In this document: positions 55,956-64,000 of the stretch, one piece after another
Numbering within the stretch: position 1 is the stretch's first letter
Layout: the number at the start of each line of letters is the position of its first letter
NCBI RefSeq assembly: GCF_900009145.1
Contig: NZ_LN889813.1
Coordinates: 385,900 to 449,899 of the forward strand
DNA length: 64,000 bases
Origin: Planktothrix tepida PCC 9214
GTDB taxonomy: Bacteria; Cyanobacteriota; Cyanobacteriia; Cyanobacteriales; Microcoleaceae
Reading direction: 5' to 3'
Position numbers and translations under genes: made by a program
Notes under the pieces: model-generated
Seen by the model: only the letters and a program-made list of their open reading frames with translations
What the model was told of the DNA's origin: nothing
Databases searched by the model: none

Positions 55956-57446
55956 GTGGCTCACAAACAAGTTTTAATTTGGTATCGCAATGATTTACGG
56001 GTTCATGATCATGAACCTTTATCCGCCGCATTAAACTTAAACGCAGAGATTATTCCCGCCTATTGTTTTGACCCCCGACAATTTGGTCAAACTTCCTATG
56101 GATTCCCCAAAACCGGAGCATTTCGCGCTCAATTTTTATTAGAAAGTGTAGAAGATTTACGTCAATCCTTACAACAGTTAGGAAGCGATTTAATCATTCG
56201 TACAGGGAAGCCAGAAACCCTTATTCCTGAATTAGTCAAAACCTTAAAGATTGATGCTGTTTATTATTATCAAGAAGCTACATCGGAAGAATTGAGAGTA
56301 GAACAGCGATTAAAAACGGCATTAAATTCTTTAGGGGTTGATCTCCAATCCTATTGGGGTGCAACTCTTTATTCAATCCCAGATTTACCTTTTTCTATTG
56401 CTGAAATTCCTGAAGTATTTACTCAATTTAGAAAAAAAGTAGAGAATCACTGTATAGTTAATCCTCCTTTTCCTTCTCCTCAGAAATTACCACCGTTACC
56501 CAAACTAGAATTAGGAATATTACCCACCCTTCAAGATTTAGGTTTAGAACCCCCTGTTGTTGATTTTCGTGCAGTTTTAACGTTTAAAGGGGGAGAAACC
56601 ACCGGATTAAAACGGTTAAACGATTATATTTGGCAACAGGATTGCCTTAAAAACTATAAAGAAACGCGCAATGGAATGTTAGGCGCAAATTATTCTTCTA
56701 AATTTTCTGCTTGGTTAGCATTAGGGTGTTTATCGCCTCGATTTATTTATAATAGTGTTAAAAAATACGAGGTACAAAGAATTAAAAACGACTCAACTTA
56801 CTGGTTAATTTTTGAATTATTATGGCGAGATTATTTTAGATTAATTGCCTTAAAACATGGTAATAAAATTTTTTATTCTGAAGGGTTACGAGGGCTTTCT
56901 GTTCCTTGGAAAGAAGATTTACAACAGTTTGAATCCTGGAAAACGGGAATGACCGGGTTTCCTTTAATTGATGCTAATATGCGAGAATTAGCTTTAACTG
57001 GATTTATGTCAAACCGAGGACGGCAAAATGTTGCTAGTTTCTTGACTAAAAATTTAGGAATCCATTGGAAAATGGGAGCGGAATGGTTTGAATCGCTGTT
57101 AATTGATTATGATGTTTGTAGTAATTGGGGAAACTGGAATTATACCGCCGGAGTTGGAAACGATGCACGAGGATTCCGCTATTTTAATATTTTAAAACAA
57201 TCTAAAGATTATGATCTAAACGGAGATTATGTTAAACATTGGCTACCCGAATTAAGCAATTTACCACCCTCAAAAGTCCATGAACCTTGGTCTTTAATCC
57301 CCGTTGAACAAAAACGCTTTGGAGTGATTTTAGGTGTTGATTATCCTCAGCCTATTGTTAATTTAGAAAAGTCCGTTAAAGCTAATCAATCCATTTATGA
57401 AGTCGCTGAAAGACAACGCTCAACTCAGTTTATTCCCGGAAAGTAA
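55956..57446 (+). CDS. cryptochrome/photolyase, DASH family
   Basis: A 496-residue flavoprotein starting at GTG 55956. The photolyase N-terminal domain (LIWYRNDLRVHDHEPL, the antenna-binding fold) is followed by the FAD-binding half with GETTGLKRLNDYIW, KNYKETRNGMLGANYSSKFS, LLWRDYFRLIALKHG, GMTGFPLIDANMRELALTGFMSNR and the NWGNWNYTAGVGNDARGFR loop. The order and wording match CRY-DASH. Such proteins bind FAD and an antenna cofactor and repair pyrimidine dimers in single-stranded DNA, and may also signal. The length is normal. It converges on the KaiB-domain gene, stops 38 bases apart. Confidence 0.92.
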   Translation: MAHKQVLIWYRNDLRVHDHEPLSAALNLNAEIIPAYCFDPRQFGQTSYGFPKTGAFRAQFLLESVEDLRQSLQQLGSDLIIRTGKPETLIPELVKTLKIDAVYYYQEATSEELRVEQRLKTALNSLGVDLQSYWGATLYSIPDLPFSIAEIPEVFTQFRKKVENHCIVNPPFPSPQKLPPLPKLELGILPTLQDLGLEPPVVDFRAVLTFKGGETTGLKRLNDYIWQQDCLKNYKETRNGMLGANYSSKFSAWLALGCLSPRFIYNSVKKYEVQRIKNDSTYWLIFELLWRDYFRLIALKHGNKIFYSEGLRGLSVPWKEDLQQFESWKTGMTGFPLIDANMRELALTGFMSNRGRQNVASFLTKNLGIHWKMGAEWFESLLIDYDVCSNWGNWNYTAGVGNDARGFRYFNILKQSKDYDLNGDYVKHWLPELSNLPPSKVHEPWSLIPVEQKRFGVILGVDYPQPIVNLEKSVKANQSIYEVAERQRSTQFIPGK

Positions 57447-57484
57447 AAAGCTTAAGATAAGCGGGAATTTTACTCAAAAAATCA

Positions 57485-58303
57485 CTATTTTTCCCAGGGT
57501 AAAGTATCAGCCGGACTCCCTAATAATCGCAAAATCGTATCGACATTATTTAACTCTCCCACGATACGGCGGACAGGCTTTGGCCAAACTTTAACTAAAG
57601 TCGGAGTGGCAGAAATTTGATCCGCTTCTGCTAAGTCAGGATGTTTTAAAACATCAATCACTTTCAATGTATAAGGATGACCAATAGAACGTTCTAACAA
57701 TTGATGGAGAGTTTGGAGGGTTTTTTCCGTTACCAAACTATGACCGGACACAAATAACCGTAAAACATATCCTTGGGTTTCAGGAAATTCGGCTTCAGGA
57801 GATAAATTCAGTTTAAAACTGGGAGAGGGGTATTCTGATAAATTTTCAGTTGTTGTAGAATCATGAGTCACATCATTTTTTTTCACCTGAACAATCAGAT
57901 CATGATTTTCCCAAAGTTGAGGAAATTGCTCATAATAAGTGGCAATAATTAAAGGATTACAAAACTCTTCTGAACCCGTTGCGGGTTGCCAAACTACATC
58001 CTCCGTATCAAAAATCGTATTTAATAAAGTTTGGTATTGCAAAACCGGAGGATAAGCTTCCGCCGAAAGTTGGATTTGTTGAGTTTGGGGGTCAACCCAA
58101 CGATCATAAGTTGCGGTATAGCAAGGAATCAAAAAATGAGGGGGTTCTGGTAAACCTAAAAGTTCTTGCAAAGACGTGCAAAGATGAGAATGCCAGCGAC
58201 GCTGTTTATTGGGGTCAATACAATAAACTAAATCTCCCCCCGGAGTAAATAAAGCGATCGCTTTAAATAAATGAGTCACCGTAGATGGTTGAACTAAATT
58301 CAA
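57485..58303 (-). CDS. KaiB-domain protein with a long N-terminal extension
   Basis: A 272-residue protein. The last 90 residues are a KaiB/SasA-type thioredoxin-like domain (VLRLFVSGHSLVTEKTLQTL, YTLKVIDVLKHPDLAEADQI, ATPTLVKVWPKPVRRIVGEL). The first 180 residues (TPGGDLVYCIDPNKQRRWH, LPEPPHFLIPCYTATYDRWV, LIIATYYEQFPQLWENHDLIV) are a separate conserved region that I do not recognise. True KaiB is about 100 residues and binds KaiC in the circadian clock; here the domain is carried by a larger protein, so a clock role is not proved. A structured element lies between it and the upstream pilT-like gene. Confidence 0.75.
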   Translation of the reverse strand: MNLVQPSTVTHLFKAIALFTPGGDLVYCIDPNKQRRWHSHLCTSLQELLGLPEPPHFLIPCYTATYDRWVDPQTQQIQLSAEAYPPVLQYQTLLNTIFDTEDVVWQPATGSEEFCNPLIIATYYEQFPQLWENHDLIVQVKKNDVTHDSTTTENLSEYPSPSFKLNLSPEAEFPETQGYVLRLFVSGHSLVTEKTLQTLHQLLERSIGHPYTLKVIDVLKHPDLAEADQISATPTLVKVWPKPVRRIVGELNNVDTILRLLGSPADTLPWEK

Positions 58304-58350
58304 AGCCTCATTCCATACCTAATATTAAAATTTAAAGCCTTAAACGGGTA

Positions 58351-58407
58351 AATCGTGATTCCCAGCCATTCAAAAGAATGGAGAGATCGAGAAATGGGAT
58401 CACGATT
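58351..58407. promoter_or_regulatory. nested hairpin between the pilT-like and KaiB-domain genes
   Basis: An outer stem AATCGTGATTCCCA (58351-58364) with TGGGATCACGATT (58395-58407), one bulged base, encloses a smaller hairpin CCATTC-AAAA-GAATGG (58366-58381). It lies 48 bases upstream of the KaiB-domain start and 67 bases after the pilT-like stop, on the path of any message that covers both genes. It may be a stabiliser, processing site or repeat. Confidence 0.7.
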
Positions 58408-58473
58408 CACCGATACTTTCACTTTAGGCGATGAAAGCAAGAGTAGGGCTGAAATTTTACATTTTTGTTAGAG

Positions 58474-59724
58474 TTAGACTCGTCCTCGTAACATTTGACT
58501 CATCTCGTTGGGGAAGGGGGAGACCTCTAAACAAATTTCTTCAGTAATTCGTCCTTCCTGATAGAGATTGTAAAGAGATTTGTTCATGGTCGTCATGCCT
58601 TCATAGGTATCTTTGAGCATGATTTGGTTAATTTCTTCAAACTTGTCTTTAACGATGTATTCCTTGATCACATCAGTATTAATCAAAACATCATGAAAAG
58701 CTGCCCGTTTCCCATCAGTGGTTTTACACAATAATTGAGCAATAATCGCCACCAAAGATTCGGAAATCGAGACTTTAATTGAAGGTTGTTCCTCGGCGGT
58801 AAACATATCCAAAATCCGAGTCAAGGTTTTTACCGCACTATTGGTGTGTAACGTTCCAGATACTAAGTGACCCGTTTGTGCCGCTTTTAAGGCAATTTGC
58901 ATCGTGTCCTTATCCCGAATTTCCCCCACCAATAAGACATCCGGGTCTTGACGCAATGCACCTTTAAGCGCATTAAAAAACTTCAACGTATGACGTCCGA
59001 CTTCTCGGTGTTTAATCAGGGATTTTTTACTTTCGTGAACAAATTCTACCGGGTCTTCAATGGTAATAATATTGTAGGCATAGTTACGGTTCATGTAATC
59101 AATCATCGCCGCCAGGGTCGTAGACTTACCTAAACCCGTTGGCCCCGTTACCAGAATTAACCCTTTGTGATAGTTACAGATTTTTTTAAATACCTCTGGT
59201 AACTTTAACTGTTCTAAAGTCAAAATCGAGGAACCAATTAACCGTAATACCAGTGAAGGGCCATTGAGGGCATCAAAGATACTAATCCGAATTCGCACAA
59301 AGCCCAAATCTGCCGCACCGTCAAAGTCAAGATTTTCTTGAAATTGATGAATTTCCTCATCGGTTAACACCTCCATCAACCAACTCATAAAGGTATTCAA
59401 GTCGGTATTTGGCCACTCTAACGGGACAATATCCCCCCGTTTGCGAAAGCGCGGAGGTTCATTCACGCCTAAGTGAACGTCCGAAGCCCCCTCATCGTTA
59501 GCCCGCTTGACAATATCGCGTAACGTGGGTTGTCCGGGACTAGGGCCTTTGCTTCTCGGTGTTGCCATTACCGTTGGGGTTGTTGTCGTCATTTGAGTCG
59601 GTGTCGCAACAGTAGCACCTGCTACTCCAGCCCCAGGTGGGGGAGGTGCTTTCGGTGCAGGTGGACGTGGCGGAATCCCTGGCACTGGCGGACGAGGAAC
59701 AGGTGGACGCTCTGATTGTGTCAT
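58474..59724 (-). CDS. type IV pilus ATPase, PilT family (PilT2/PilU-like)
   Basis: A 416-residue hexameric ATPase of the PilT family: Walker A TGPTGLGKSTTLAA near residue 190, an Asp box IITIEDPVEFVH, Walker B DVLLVGEIRDKDT and a His box GHLVSGTLHTNSA. The first 65 residues are a proline-rich tail (PRPPVPGIPPRPP), absent from standard PilT. The AIRNLIRE signature of PilT proper is not seen at the expected place, and the C-terminus (EGMTTMNKSLYNLY, NEMSQMLRGRV) is of the PilT2/PilU kind. It would power retraction of type IV pili for twitching or phototaxis. No other pil gene is adjacent. Confidence 0.9.
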   Translation of the reverse strand: MTQSERPPVPRPPVPGIPPRPPAPKAPPPPGAGVAGATVATPTQMTTTTPTVMATPRSKGPSPGQPTLRDIVKRANDEGASDVHLGVNEPPRFRKRGDIVPLEWPNTDLNTFMSWLMEVLTDEEIHQFQENLDFDGAADLGFVRIRISIFDALNGPSLVLRLIGSSILTLEQLKLPEVFKKICNYHKGLILVTGPTGLGKSTTLAAMIDYMNRNYAYNIITIEDPVEFVHESKKSLIKHREVGRHTLKFFNALKGALRQDPDVLLVGEIRDKDTMQIALKAAQTGHLVSGTLHTNSAVKTLTRILDMFTAEEQPSIKVSISESLVAIIAQLLCKTTDGKRAAFHDVLINTDVIKEYIVKDKFEEINQIMLKDTYEGMTTMNKSLYNLYQEGRITEEICLEVSPFPNEMSQMLRGRV

Positions 59725-60301
59725 CGGAAAAATGGGTAGAAACCCCTAACTTCTAGTTAGGCTTTACATTTCCCCTTCCGGGGAGGAGTGAAGGTGAGGC
59801 ATTACTTCGCGAAGCCTGCGCTCCGCCCATAGCCCCTTTACTTCAGTCCGGGGTGCTGACATCCCGTGACCTTTCATTGACACTCTCACCGTTAATCAAG
59901 AGGGGATGTAACGGGAGATTCTTGAGCTAATCACCGCCCTTTGGAGTTGCCCCTACTTAGGTCTTACACGATTATGTCTGAACCGAGTCTACTAGAATAT
60001 CAGGTGTTATCTAGTGCCCTTTTAATGGTTCACTCTCCAAGCGTTTTCGGTATTTCAACCGAGGTTTGGGTATGCCCTACCCTACCTGTCTTACGACAAA
60101 GCTCTTAACTTTTAATCATTCAGCAATTTTTACGGGCTGAAATCTGGAAATAGAATACTCTTAGTCTACCCCTTTGGGCATCCTTACAACAAGTTGGCTG
60201 TTGACGGTTGACAGTTGACCGATTACTGTTGACTATTAGCTGTTGACTAATTACTATTTATTCCCTGTTCCCTGTTCCCTGTTCCCTGTTCCCTCCTTAA
60301 C
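59725..60301. other. 577-base gap with transposon-like end sequence and repeats
   Basis: No ORF of interest is present. At 59876-59920 the phrase TTGACACTCTCACCGTTA is followed by TAACGGGAGATTCTTGAG, forming an imperfect hairpin (CTCTCACCGTTA/TAACGGGAGA), a pattern like the end of IS200/IS605-type elements in cyanobacteria; the following 200 bases could be the degraded guide-RNA region of such an element. Further right, TTGAC repeats (60190-60250) and TTCCCTG heptamers (60261-60294) follow. Confidence 0.4.
60261..60294. repeat. TTCCCTG heptamer repeat
   Basis: Four full TTCCCTG units and a partial fifth (TTCCCT) lie in tandem, ending seven bases before the amidase start. The same heptamer occurs at 63633-63660, on the other side of the amidase and hydrolase genes. 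It is a short tandemly repeated repetitive sequence. Confidence 0.9.
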
Positions 60302-61711
60302 ATGAATTCAGTGGATTTAGCCTTTACCCCTGCTTTAGAACAAGCGCGATTAATTCGCACAAAAGTTTTATCTCCTTTAGAATTAGTTAATTTTTATTTA
60401 GATCGAATTCAACGGTTAAATCCGCAGTTGGGTTGTTATTTTACAGTTATGGCAGAAACCGCTATAGAACTCGCCAAAACCCAAACAGAACACCTCGCCC
60501 AAATTGCCGATATTAATGAATTACCGCCATTTTTTGGCGTTCCCATTTCGATTAAAGATTTAAACCCCGTTGCGGGAGTTGCCTGTACTTATGGTTCACG
60601 GGCGTTACTCGATAAAATAGCCACTTATGATGATGGAGTTGTCAGTCGTATTCGCCAAGCCGGATTTAATATATTAGGAAAAACCGCAACTTCTGAAGTC
60701 GGATCATTACCCTACACCGAACCCGATGGCTTTCCTCCCGCCCGTAACCCTTGGAATTTAGAGTATACCCCCGGAGGTTCCAGTGGGGGGGCTGCTGCTG
60801 CGGTGGCGGCGGGATTATCCCCCGTTGCTCATGGGTCAGATGGCGGAGGTTCCATTCGTGGCCCTGCCTTTTGTTGTGGTTTAGTCGGAATTAAACCCAC
60901 GCGAGGGCGAGTGTCCCATGCTCCCGTCGGAGACTTTCAAAGTGGGATTTCCACCGATGGCCCACTGGCTCGTACCGTTGCCGATGCAGCGGCTTTATTA
61001 GATGTAATGTCAGGCTATATTTTAGGAGATCCCTATTGGTTGCCTGATCCCAATCCTTCGTTTTTGGCAGCAACACAACAACATCCCAAGTCTTTAAAAA
61101 TTGCCGTAGCAACTTCTATTTTACCCGTTGGTCAAGCGTCTCCAGACTGTGAACAAGCGGTTCAAAATACTGTTAAACTTCTCGAAAAATTGGGTCATCA
61201 AATAGAACTCATTAACCCGGATTTTAGTTCAATTATTGAACCGTTTACTTTAGTTTGGAAATCGGGAGTCGCAGCCTCTGGAATTCCGTCAGAGTATTTA
61301 GGTTCGGTAAATCAATGGTTAAGGTCAACTCAAATAACGGCTGGACAATATTTGCAAGCGGTGTCTAAAATGCAGGTAGCCGGACGTGAAATTGTTGCCT
61401 CCTTAAGTCCCTTTGATGTTATTGTTTTACCCACCTATATGCACCCAGCAATTTCTGTGGGAGAATATGCTCAACTTTCTCCTGAAGAAACGTTACAGCG
61501 TATTATTGAATGGATTGCCCCTTGTCCAGCATTTAATGTTAGTGGTCAACCGGCGATCGCCATTCCCACAGGTTTCACGTCAGCAGGTTTACCCCTTGGG
61601 GTGCAATTAGTAGGAAAACCCGCAACGGAAGCCACTTTAATCGCCTTAGCTGCCCAATTGGAGGCGGTACAACCTTGGGAACACCATCGCCCCCCGATAG
61701 CAATGAGCTAA
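60302..61711 (+). CDS. amidase signature family enzyme
   Basis: A 469-residue amidase with the full Ser-cisSer-Lys triad: lysine in PISIKD near residue 83, GGSSGGAAAAVAAGL with the cis-serine near residue 160, and GGSIRGPAFCCG with the nucleophile near 182. It resembles GatA and other amidases, but GatA normally travels with GatB/GatC, so a general amide or aryl-amide hydrolase is more likely. ATG 60302 is preceded by heptamer repeats and CCTCCTTAAC, with no good ribosome site. It ends 44 bases before the DUF1400-type hydrolase. Confidence 0.88.
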   Translation: MNSVDLAFTPALEQARLIRTKVLSPLELVNFYLDRIQRLNPQLGCYFTVMAETAIELAKTQTEHLAQIADINELPPFFGVPISIKDLNPVAGVACTYGSRALLDKIATYDDGVVSRIRQAGFNILGKTATSEVGSLPYTEPDGFPPARNPWNLEYTPGGSSGGAAAAVAAGLSPVAHGSDGGGSIRGPAFCCGLVGIKPTRGRVSHAPVGDFQSGISTDGPLARTVADAAALLDVMSGYILGDPYWLPDPNPSFLAATQQHPKSLKIAVATSILPVGQASPDCEQAVQNTVKLLEKLGHQIELINPDFSSIIEPFTLVWKSGVAASGIPSEYLGSVNQWLRSTQITAGQYLQAVSKMQVAGREIVASLSPFDVIVLPTYMHPAISVGEYAQLSPEETLQRIIEWIAPCPAFNVSGQPAIAIPTGFTSAGLPLGVQLVGKPATEATLIALAAQLEAVQPWEHHRPPIAMS

Positions 61712-61755
61712 TTCGATGTTAAACTTTTTGGATTGTTGAACCCAGACTTTTGATC

Positions 61756-63432
61756 ATGCGTGAAATTCCGGTATCTGCTTTTTCTGTTTTTTCTAAACAC
61801 CCGTGGAAAAAATTGTTCCTTTCCTTAAGTCTTTTAACGCCGACAATTGTTAGCAGTTTTTTCCTATTCCCGCTTTCGAGTCGTGCAGCAGAATCTGTTG
61901 TAATCAGACAAGGATTTATTTATACTACGGTTTCGGTCAAAGACTTAAAAGAATTTGCAGAAACCGGAAAAGTTCCGTTAGGATTGTTGGGTTATTTTAG
62001 TTTCCTTACCCCCGAACAAAAGCAACAAGCCTTAGCAGCGTTAAATATTAAAATTAAAATTCAAGATGAAACGGTTGATGAAATTGTTAATAGTCAAGTG
62101 GGAACCCGAATTTTAACGGATATTGATACCATTATTTCTTCAGATCAATCCCAAGGGGGAACAGCCATTAAAGAAGCCATTCTGTCTTCTGCTAAATCTC
62201 CCCAAGGATTATCCGTTATTAATTTTTTAGAAAACTATCCCCTCTCTACTATTGAGATTAATGTTCCTAAAGCATTTGAGGTTTTAAAACGCTTAAATCA
62301 AGGATTTTGGCAAACCCAAAGATTACTTTTAGAAGTCTTACCTAAATTTCCAACTGGAGAAGTTAAACCTCCGCAAATTCCTTTTGATCCAACTCAAGCA
62401 GGGCCGGGAAAAGTTGAAATTACCCGAATAGAATTGCAGGATAAACAACGAAATCGTAATATACCCGTTTATATTTATTCATCTTCCGCAGCCACACCCG
62501 ATAAACCCTTAATTCTTTATTCTCACGGTCGGGGTTCTGATTATCAAGAATTACGCTATTTAATGGAACATTTAGCTTCCTATGGCTACACCGTTATTGT
62601 TCCTGAACATCCCGGAAGTAATGCGACTTATGTTGATAAAAATTTGTTTTTATCTCCTACAGAAATTATAGAACGTCCCCAAGATTTGATTTTTACGTTG
62701 GATGAATTAGAAAAATTGAATACTAATGATCCCCGTTTTAAAGGTAAATTTAATACCAATAATACTTTAGTTTTTGGCTATTCTTTTGGAGGAGCAACGG
62801 CTTTAGCTTTAGCGGGAGGAGAATTCCAAATTGATGAACTCCGAAAAAATTGTAATCAAAGCTTTATTACTTTTAGTTTAGGAAAAGCCACTCAATGTTT
62901 AGCAGCAGAACTGCCGAAAGATCGCTATCGATTTAGTGATCCTCGGATTAAACGTGCGATCGCCTTTGCTCCAACGGCTTCTGTAATTTTTGGAAAAACA
63001 GGATTAAATAAAGTTCAAGTTCCTACTTTAATTTTAACACAATCTTCTGATAAAATTACCCCAGCTTTACCTGAACAAATTGCAATTTTTCCTCAAATTA
63101 AAACTGAAAAATTATTATTAGGGGTTTTAGGTGCGACCCATTTAAGTGTTCGAGATCCCAGAACCATTGCGGATCAAAGTTGGATTCCCATTACTCCAAT
63201 TTCAGGTGGTGAAGTGATTGGTGATGCTTCAAAAGATGTCCGTAATTATGCTAAAACAATTGCTTTAGCAACAGCCGCCCAACTAACACCCGATGCTGAA
63301 AAATATAACGTATTTCTAACACCTGAATATTATCGATCTATTTCAACTCAAGCTTTTCCCGTGCGTTTAATTACAGATATTCCCCCAGAAACCCAAGTTT
63401 TCATTGAAGAGTTATTAAAAACTCAAGATTAA
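61756..63432 (+). CDS. exported alpha/beta hydrolase with DUF1400 domain
   Basis: A 558-residue protein started at ATG 61756; a TTG two codons earlier is in frame. It has a signal peptide (LFLSLSLLTPTIVSSFFLF ... SRAAES), a DUF1400 domain (about 45-170) and an alpha/beta-hydrolase domain with the oxyanion-region motif SHGRGSDYQE and the nucleophile elbow FGYSFGGATAL near residue 345. An ATHLSVRDP near residue 460 may supply the catalytic histidine. It is typical of cyanobacterial predicted dienelactone-hydrolase-like exported enzymes with unknown substrate. It may be transcribed with the amidase. Confidence 0.85.
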   Translation: MREIPVSAFSVFSKHPWKKLFLSLSLLTPTIVSSFFLFPLSSRAAESVVIRQGFIYTTVSVKDLKEFAETGKVPLGLLGYFSFLTPEQKQQALAALNIKIKIQDETVDEIVNSQVGTRILTDIDTIISSDQSQGGTAIKEAILSSAKSPQGLSVINFLENYPLSTIEINVPKAFEVLKRLNQGFWQTQRLLLEVLPKFPTGEVKPPQIPFDPTQAGPGKVEITRIELQDKQRNRNIPVYIYSSSAATPDKPLILYSHGRGSDYQELRYLMEHLASYGYTVIVPEHPGSNATYVDKNLFLSPTEIIERPQDLIFTLDELEKLNTNDPRFKGKFNTNNTLVFGYSFGGATALALAGGEFQIDELRKNCNQSFITFSLGKATQCLAAELPKDRYRFSDPRIKRAIAFAPTASVIFGKTGLNKVQVPTLILTQSSDKITPALPEQIAIFPQIKTEKLLLGVLGATHLSVRDPRTIADQSWIPITPISGGEVIGDASKDVRNYAKTIALATAAQLTPDAEKYNVFLTPEYYRSISTQAFPVRLITDIPPETQVFIEELLKTQD

Positions 63433-63632
63433 TAGTATACTTTAGGGGTCAACTCTAATCAGCGAGGACACTGATAAAAGAACTGGGAGTTTCTTTTTAA
63501 GGATAGTGTTCCTTCTCTCAAATCTTCTTAATATACAAACTCCTCAAATTCGCTGATAGCAGTTGCATAAATAGAGTCATTGACAAAAACTCATCCAGGG
63601 AACCTACACTTGTGTTTATCTTTTTCTTTCTG

Positions 63633-63660
63633 TTCCCTGTTCCCTGTTCCCTGTTCCCTG
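63633..63660. repeat. TTCCCTG heptamer repeat, second array
   Basis: Four tandem copies of TTCCCTG, the same unit and orientation as at 60261-60294. It lies 44 bases before the next gene. Confidence 0.9.
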
Positions 63661-63704
63661 CTATACAATAAATTCCCATAAATATCGTTATCTAAAAATT
63701 GCTT

Positions 63705-63929
63705 ATGACTCCTAAAAAAATTCTAGGCTGGGGCGCTGTTGCCTTAGTAGTTCTATTTATTTCCTCTGGCGATACGTTTAAATTTTTGCCTAAACCCGCC
63801 AGAGAAGCGAGTAAAACCAGTCGTGAGTTTGTTGTTAGTTTATGGCCTAAATGGTTACGGCCTAAAGATACTAATGAACAACGAGAGAAAGAAATTGACA
63901 AAATTGAAAAAGGTCAGGGGGCAAAATAG
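63705..63929 (+). CDS. small membrane-anchored protein, unknown
   Basis: A 74-residue protein started at ATG 63705 (an in-frame TTG at 63699 precedes it). One N-terminal membrane segment (ILGWGAVALVVLFISSGDTF) is followed by a basic, charged tail (LPKPAREASKTSREF, LRPKDTNEQREKEIDKIEK). The family is not known to me. The TAG stop is shared with the first base of a heptamer array. Confidence 0.65.
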   Translation: MTPKKILGWGAVALVVLFISSGDTFKFLPKPAREASKTSREFVVSLWPKWLRPKDTNEQREKEIDKIEKGQGAK

Positions 63930-63963
63930 AGTGCGGAGTGCGGAGTGCAGAGTGCAGAGTGCG
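63929..63963. repeat. GAGTGCG/GAGTGCA heptamer array
   Basis: Five tandem heptamers (GAGTGCG, GAGTGCG, GAGTGCA, GAGTGCA, GAGTGCG) begin at the final G of the preceding stop codon. The remaining 37 bases to the end of the window contain nothing recognised. Confidence 0.9.
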
Positions 63964-64000
63964 GACAGAAAAGTCAGAAGTTAATGATGTCCTCTTTCTC

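Noticed and set aside
60190..60294. Possible CRISPR-like array of short repeats
   Set aside because: The repeats are 7-base tandem units without spacers; no cas genes are near.
60302..61711. Amidase as GatA of the glutamyl-tRNA amidotransferase
   Set aside because: No gatB or gatC nearby and the sequence around the nucleophile (GGSIRGPAFCCG) fits a general amidase as well or better.

Overview
The window is a piece of a filamentous-type cyanobacterial chromosome, most like the Planktothrix/Oscillatoriales group (the group is an inference). Photosystem II genes psbH and psbN, a biliverdin-type phytochrome, a CRY-DASH protein, a KaiB-like protein, a PilT-family motor and many cyanobacteria-only hypothetical families support this. 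So do A+T-rich genes scattered with the HIP1 octamer GCGATCGC (for example 621-628, 7403-7410, 22692-22699, 58254-58261) and heptanucleotide tandem repeats (TTCCCTG, ACTGATA, GAGTGCG).

Layout. 1-3.2 kb: the end of a SagB-type nitroreductase, a Zur-like Fur regulator, then a wrecked stretch with two tRNA-Pro relics, an ISAs1-type remnant and a decayed ISL3 element. 3.2-8.2 kb: divergent recJ and recQ with a DUF427 gene between. 8.2-15 kb: accessory block with a MtnX-like phosphatase, patatin, a lone RnfD-like membrane protein, a DUF2330 exported protein, a membrane alpha/beta hydrolase and a short Crp-type regulator. 15-18.5 kb: a type II restriction-modification pair and a decayed IS1634-type element with clear ends. 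18.5-31.6 kb: mostly housekeeping (DUF3146, pth, tatA, psbH, psbN, aroC, a metallo-beta-lactamase fold protein, nadA, tRNA-Ser, pta, hemB) with small exported proteins.

32-47.6 kb is a dense signalling island. The minus strand carries a bacteriophytochrome with its response regulator, a decayed receiver gene and a receiver-kinase. The plus strand carries three tandem receiver proteins (receiver plus pseudo-kinase domain, receiver-GGDEF-EAL with a ruined GGDEF, receiver-kinase) and then a 2380-residue kinase with four CBS motifs, about ten PAS domains and three GAF domains. One PAS domain looks like a LOV domain without its cysteine, and one GAF resembles a cyanobacteriochrome GAF. The island looks like one light/energy sensing network with c-di-GMP breakdown as a probable output.

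47.6-64 kb: a membrane protein, pdxA, an MFS transporter, a JAMM peptidase next to an E1-rhodanese enzyme (sulfur-carrier chemistry), a secreted GUN4-like peptide, an 811-residue fusion of a DEDDh exonuclease with a P-loop ATPase (the best candidate for an undescribed function), a 36-residue ORF, CRY-DASH, a KaiB-domain protein with a long unknown N-terminus, a PilT-family ATPase, an amidase and a DUF1400-type hydrolase. No CRISPR array, prophage or rRNA operon was seen. All family assignments come from reading motifs; no database search was run.
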